A stretch of DNA of 5,880 nt. It comes from Candidatus Peribacterales bacterium (GTDB lineage Bacteria; Patescibacteriota; Gracilibacteria; Peribacterales; Peribacteraceae). The position numbers were made by a program, and so were the translations under genes. Shown one piece after another: positions 5,021 through 5,880 of the stretch; position 1 is the stretch's first letter; every line of letters begins with the position of its first letter. Location of the stretch: assembly GCA_020059985.1 (NCBI GenBank), contig JAGVCI010000039.1, positions 1-5,880 of the forward strand, written 5' to 3'. The notes beneath the pieces were generated by a model. That model saw only the letters and a program-made list of their open reading frames with translations, had not been told where the DNA came from and did no database searches.

Positions 5021-5880
5021 ATGCTTCACCTTCCACGCGCTCGTTTCGCAGCCATTCTCCTTCTTCTGCCGCTCATTGCTTCTGCAGCCGAGGGGGGTGC
5101 CGAGGGGCATCTAAACGTCTCGACGACTTTCCTTTGGATCGCCATCCTCCTTGTATGTGCAAAGCTAGCGAGTCTAGTGGAGAAAGTTGGTCAGCCGTCG
5201 GTCTTGGGTGAATTGGTGATCGGTGTGGTACTCGGGAATCTCGGTCTTCTGGGGTTCCATTATTTTGATGCCGTAAAGGCGGACACGATCATCCGATTTC
5301 TCTCCGAATTGGGAGTGGTTATTCTTCTCTTCCAAATCGGATTGGAGTCGAACATTCAGCGAATGTCGAAAGTCGGACTTCCTGCGCTTTTGGTGGCGGT
5401 CGTTGGAGTCGTACTGCCGTTTATCATGGGAACGTATTTTGTGGGCCCCATGCTTCTTCCAGGACTGGATACCACAGCGTACCTCTTCCTCGGAGCGGCC
5501 CTCACAGCGACATCCGTGGGTATCACGGCACGAGTGTTTCGTGATCTCGGAAAATTGCAGAGTAAGGAGGCTCAAATCGTGCTGGGCGCAGCTGTGATCG
5601 ATGACGTTCTTGGGTTGATCATCCTTGCGGTCGTTTCTGCCATCGCTCAGGAGGGTGGAGTGAATCTTTTGGGGATCGGATTAATTTCCGGGAAGGCCAT
5701 AGGCTTCCTCATTGGTTCCATTATTATCGGACAGCTTTGTGCACCCAGTCTTGGAAAATTGTTCTCCAAGATACACGCGGGAGTCGGGATGAAATTTACG
5801 CTCGCGATGTGCTTTGGTTTGGTTTTTGCAGCATTGGCACAGAAGATCGGCCTTGCGCCTATTGTCGGAGCTTTCGCAGC
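5021..5880 (+). CDS. CPA2-type cation/proton antiporter (NapA/KefB-like), 3' end outside window
   Basis: The frame is open to the window edge, giving 286 full codons, so the later membrane segments and any C-terminal domains are not seen. An apparent signal peptide (Arg6, Arg8, a Leu-rich core at 9-19, then ASA-AEGG) precedes the first core helix, as is common in this family. Family marks follow: GQPSVLGELVIGVVLG (57-72), ELGVVILLFQIGLE (96-109), TATSVGITARVF (162-173) and AAVIDDVLGLI (190-200). Asp194-Asp195 match the paired aspartates of electrogenic Na+/H+ exchangers such as NapA; Kef K+ systems carry Gln-Asp there. Sodium/proton exchange in the inner membrane is therefore the likely job. 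ATG 4991 is in frame and would add ten residues, but it overlaps a good -10 and lengthens the signal peptide unusually. Neither start has a Shine-Dalgarno site. Confidence 0.9.
   Translation, partial: MLHLPRARFAAILLLLPLIASAAEGGAEGHLNVSTTFLWIAILLVCAKLASLVEKVGQPSVLGELVIGVVLGNLGLLGFHYFDAVKADTIIRFLSELGVVILLFQIGLESNIQRMSKVGLPALLVAVVGVVLPFIMGTYFVGPMLLPGLDTTAYLFLGAALTATSVGITARVFRDLGKLQSKEAQIVLGAAVIDDVLGLIILAVVSAIAQEGGVNLLGIGLISGKAIGFLIGSIIIGQLCAPSLGKLFSKIHAGVGMKFTLAMCFGLVFAALAQKIGLAPIVGAFA

Overview
The window comes from a bacterium of medium GC content whose genes are tightly packed. Signs of a bacterium are sigma70-type promoters, a lipobox, one strong Shine-Dalgarno site and a tRNA gene with encoded CCA. 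TGA is used as a stop (dcd, the small membrane protein), which argues against lineages that reassign UGA. No gene fixes the lineage. The mix of a long charged orphan protein, simple housekeeping genes and start codons without Shine-Dalgarno sites would fit an uncultivated group such as the Patescibacteria (for example Peribacteria), but this is a weak inference.

The left part is read on the minus strand. A 575-residue orphan protein (2266 to 539) contains a degenerate repeat of about 120 residues. It is followed by a 139-base gap holding a nested inverted repeat (457-520) and a promoter, and then by a lipoprotein (399 to beyond base 1) whose visible end looks like the start of a DM13 domain. 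Divergent from the orphan is dcd (2379-2972), a dCTP deaminase that may be bifunctional. An inverted repeat that may be a terminator starts at its stop codon.

The right part is about ion transport. A strong extended -10 promoter (3077-3104) and a foldable leader of about 90 bases precede a 431-residue putative Na+/H+ antiporter (3201-4496). It ends at a strong hairpin terminator whose stem also encodes the last codons of a convergent small membrane protein of PGPGW type (4784 to 4527). A palindrome carrying a -10 on both strands lies between that gene and tRNA-Val(CAC) (4831-4907). The window closes inside a second antiporter, of CPA2 (NapA/KefB) type, with the double-aspartate motif of sodium/proton exchangers.

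Two themes link the genes. Two unrelated cation/proton antiporters lie within 600 bases of each other, pointing to sodium or pH homeostasis. Four start codons have no Shine-Dalgarno site but a -10-like hexamer ending 8-9 bases upstream, as expected for leaderless mRNAs. The first antiporter is the exception, with a long leader and a strong Shine-Dalgarno site, which makes it the best candidate for leader-based regulation. No mobile element, CRISPR array or clear defence system is visible.
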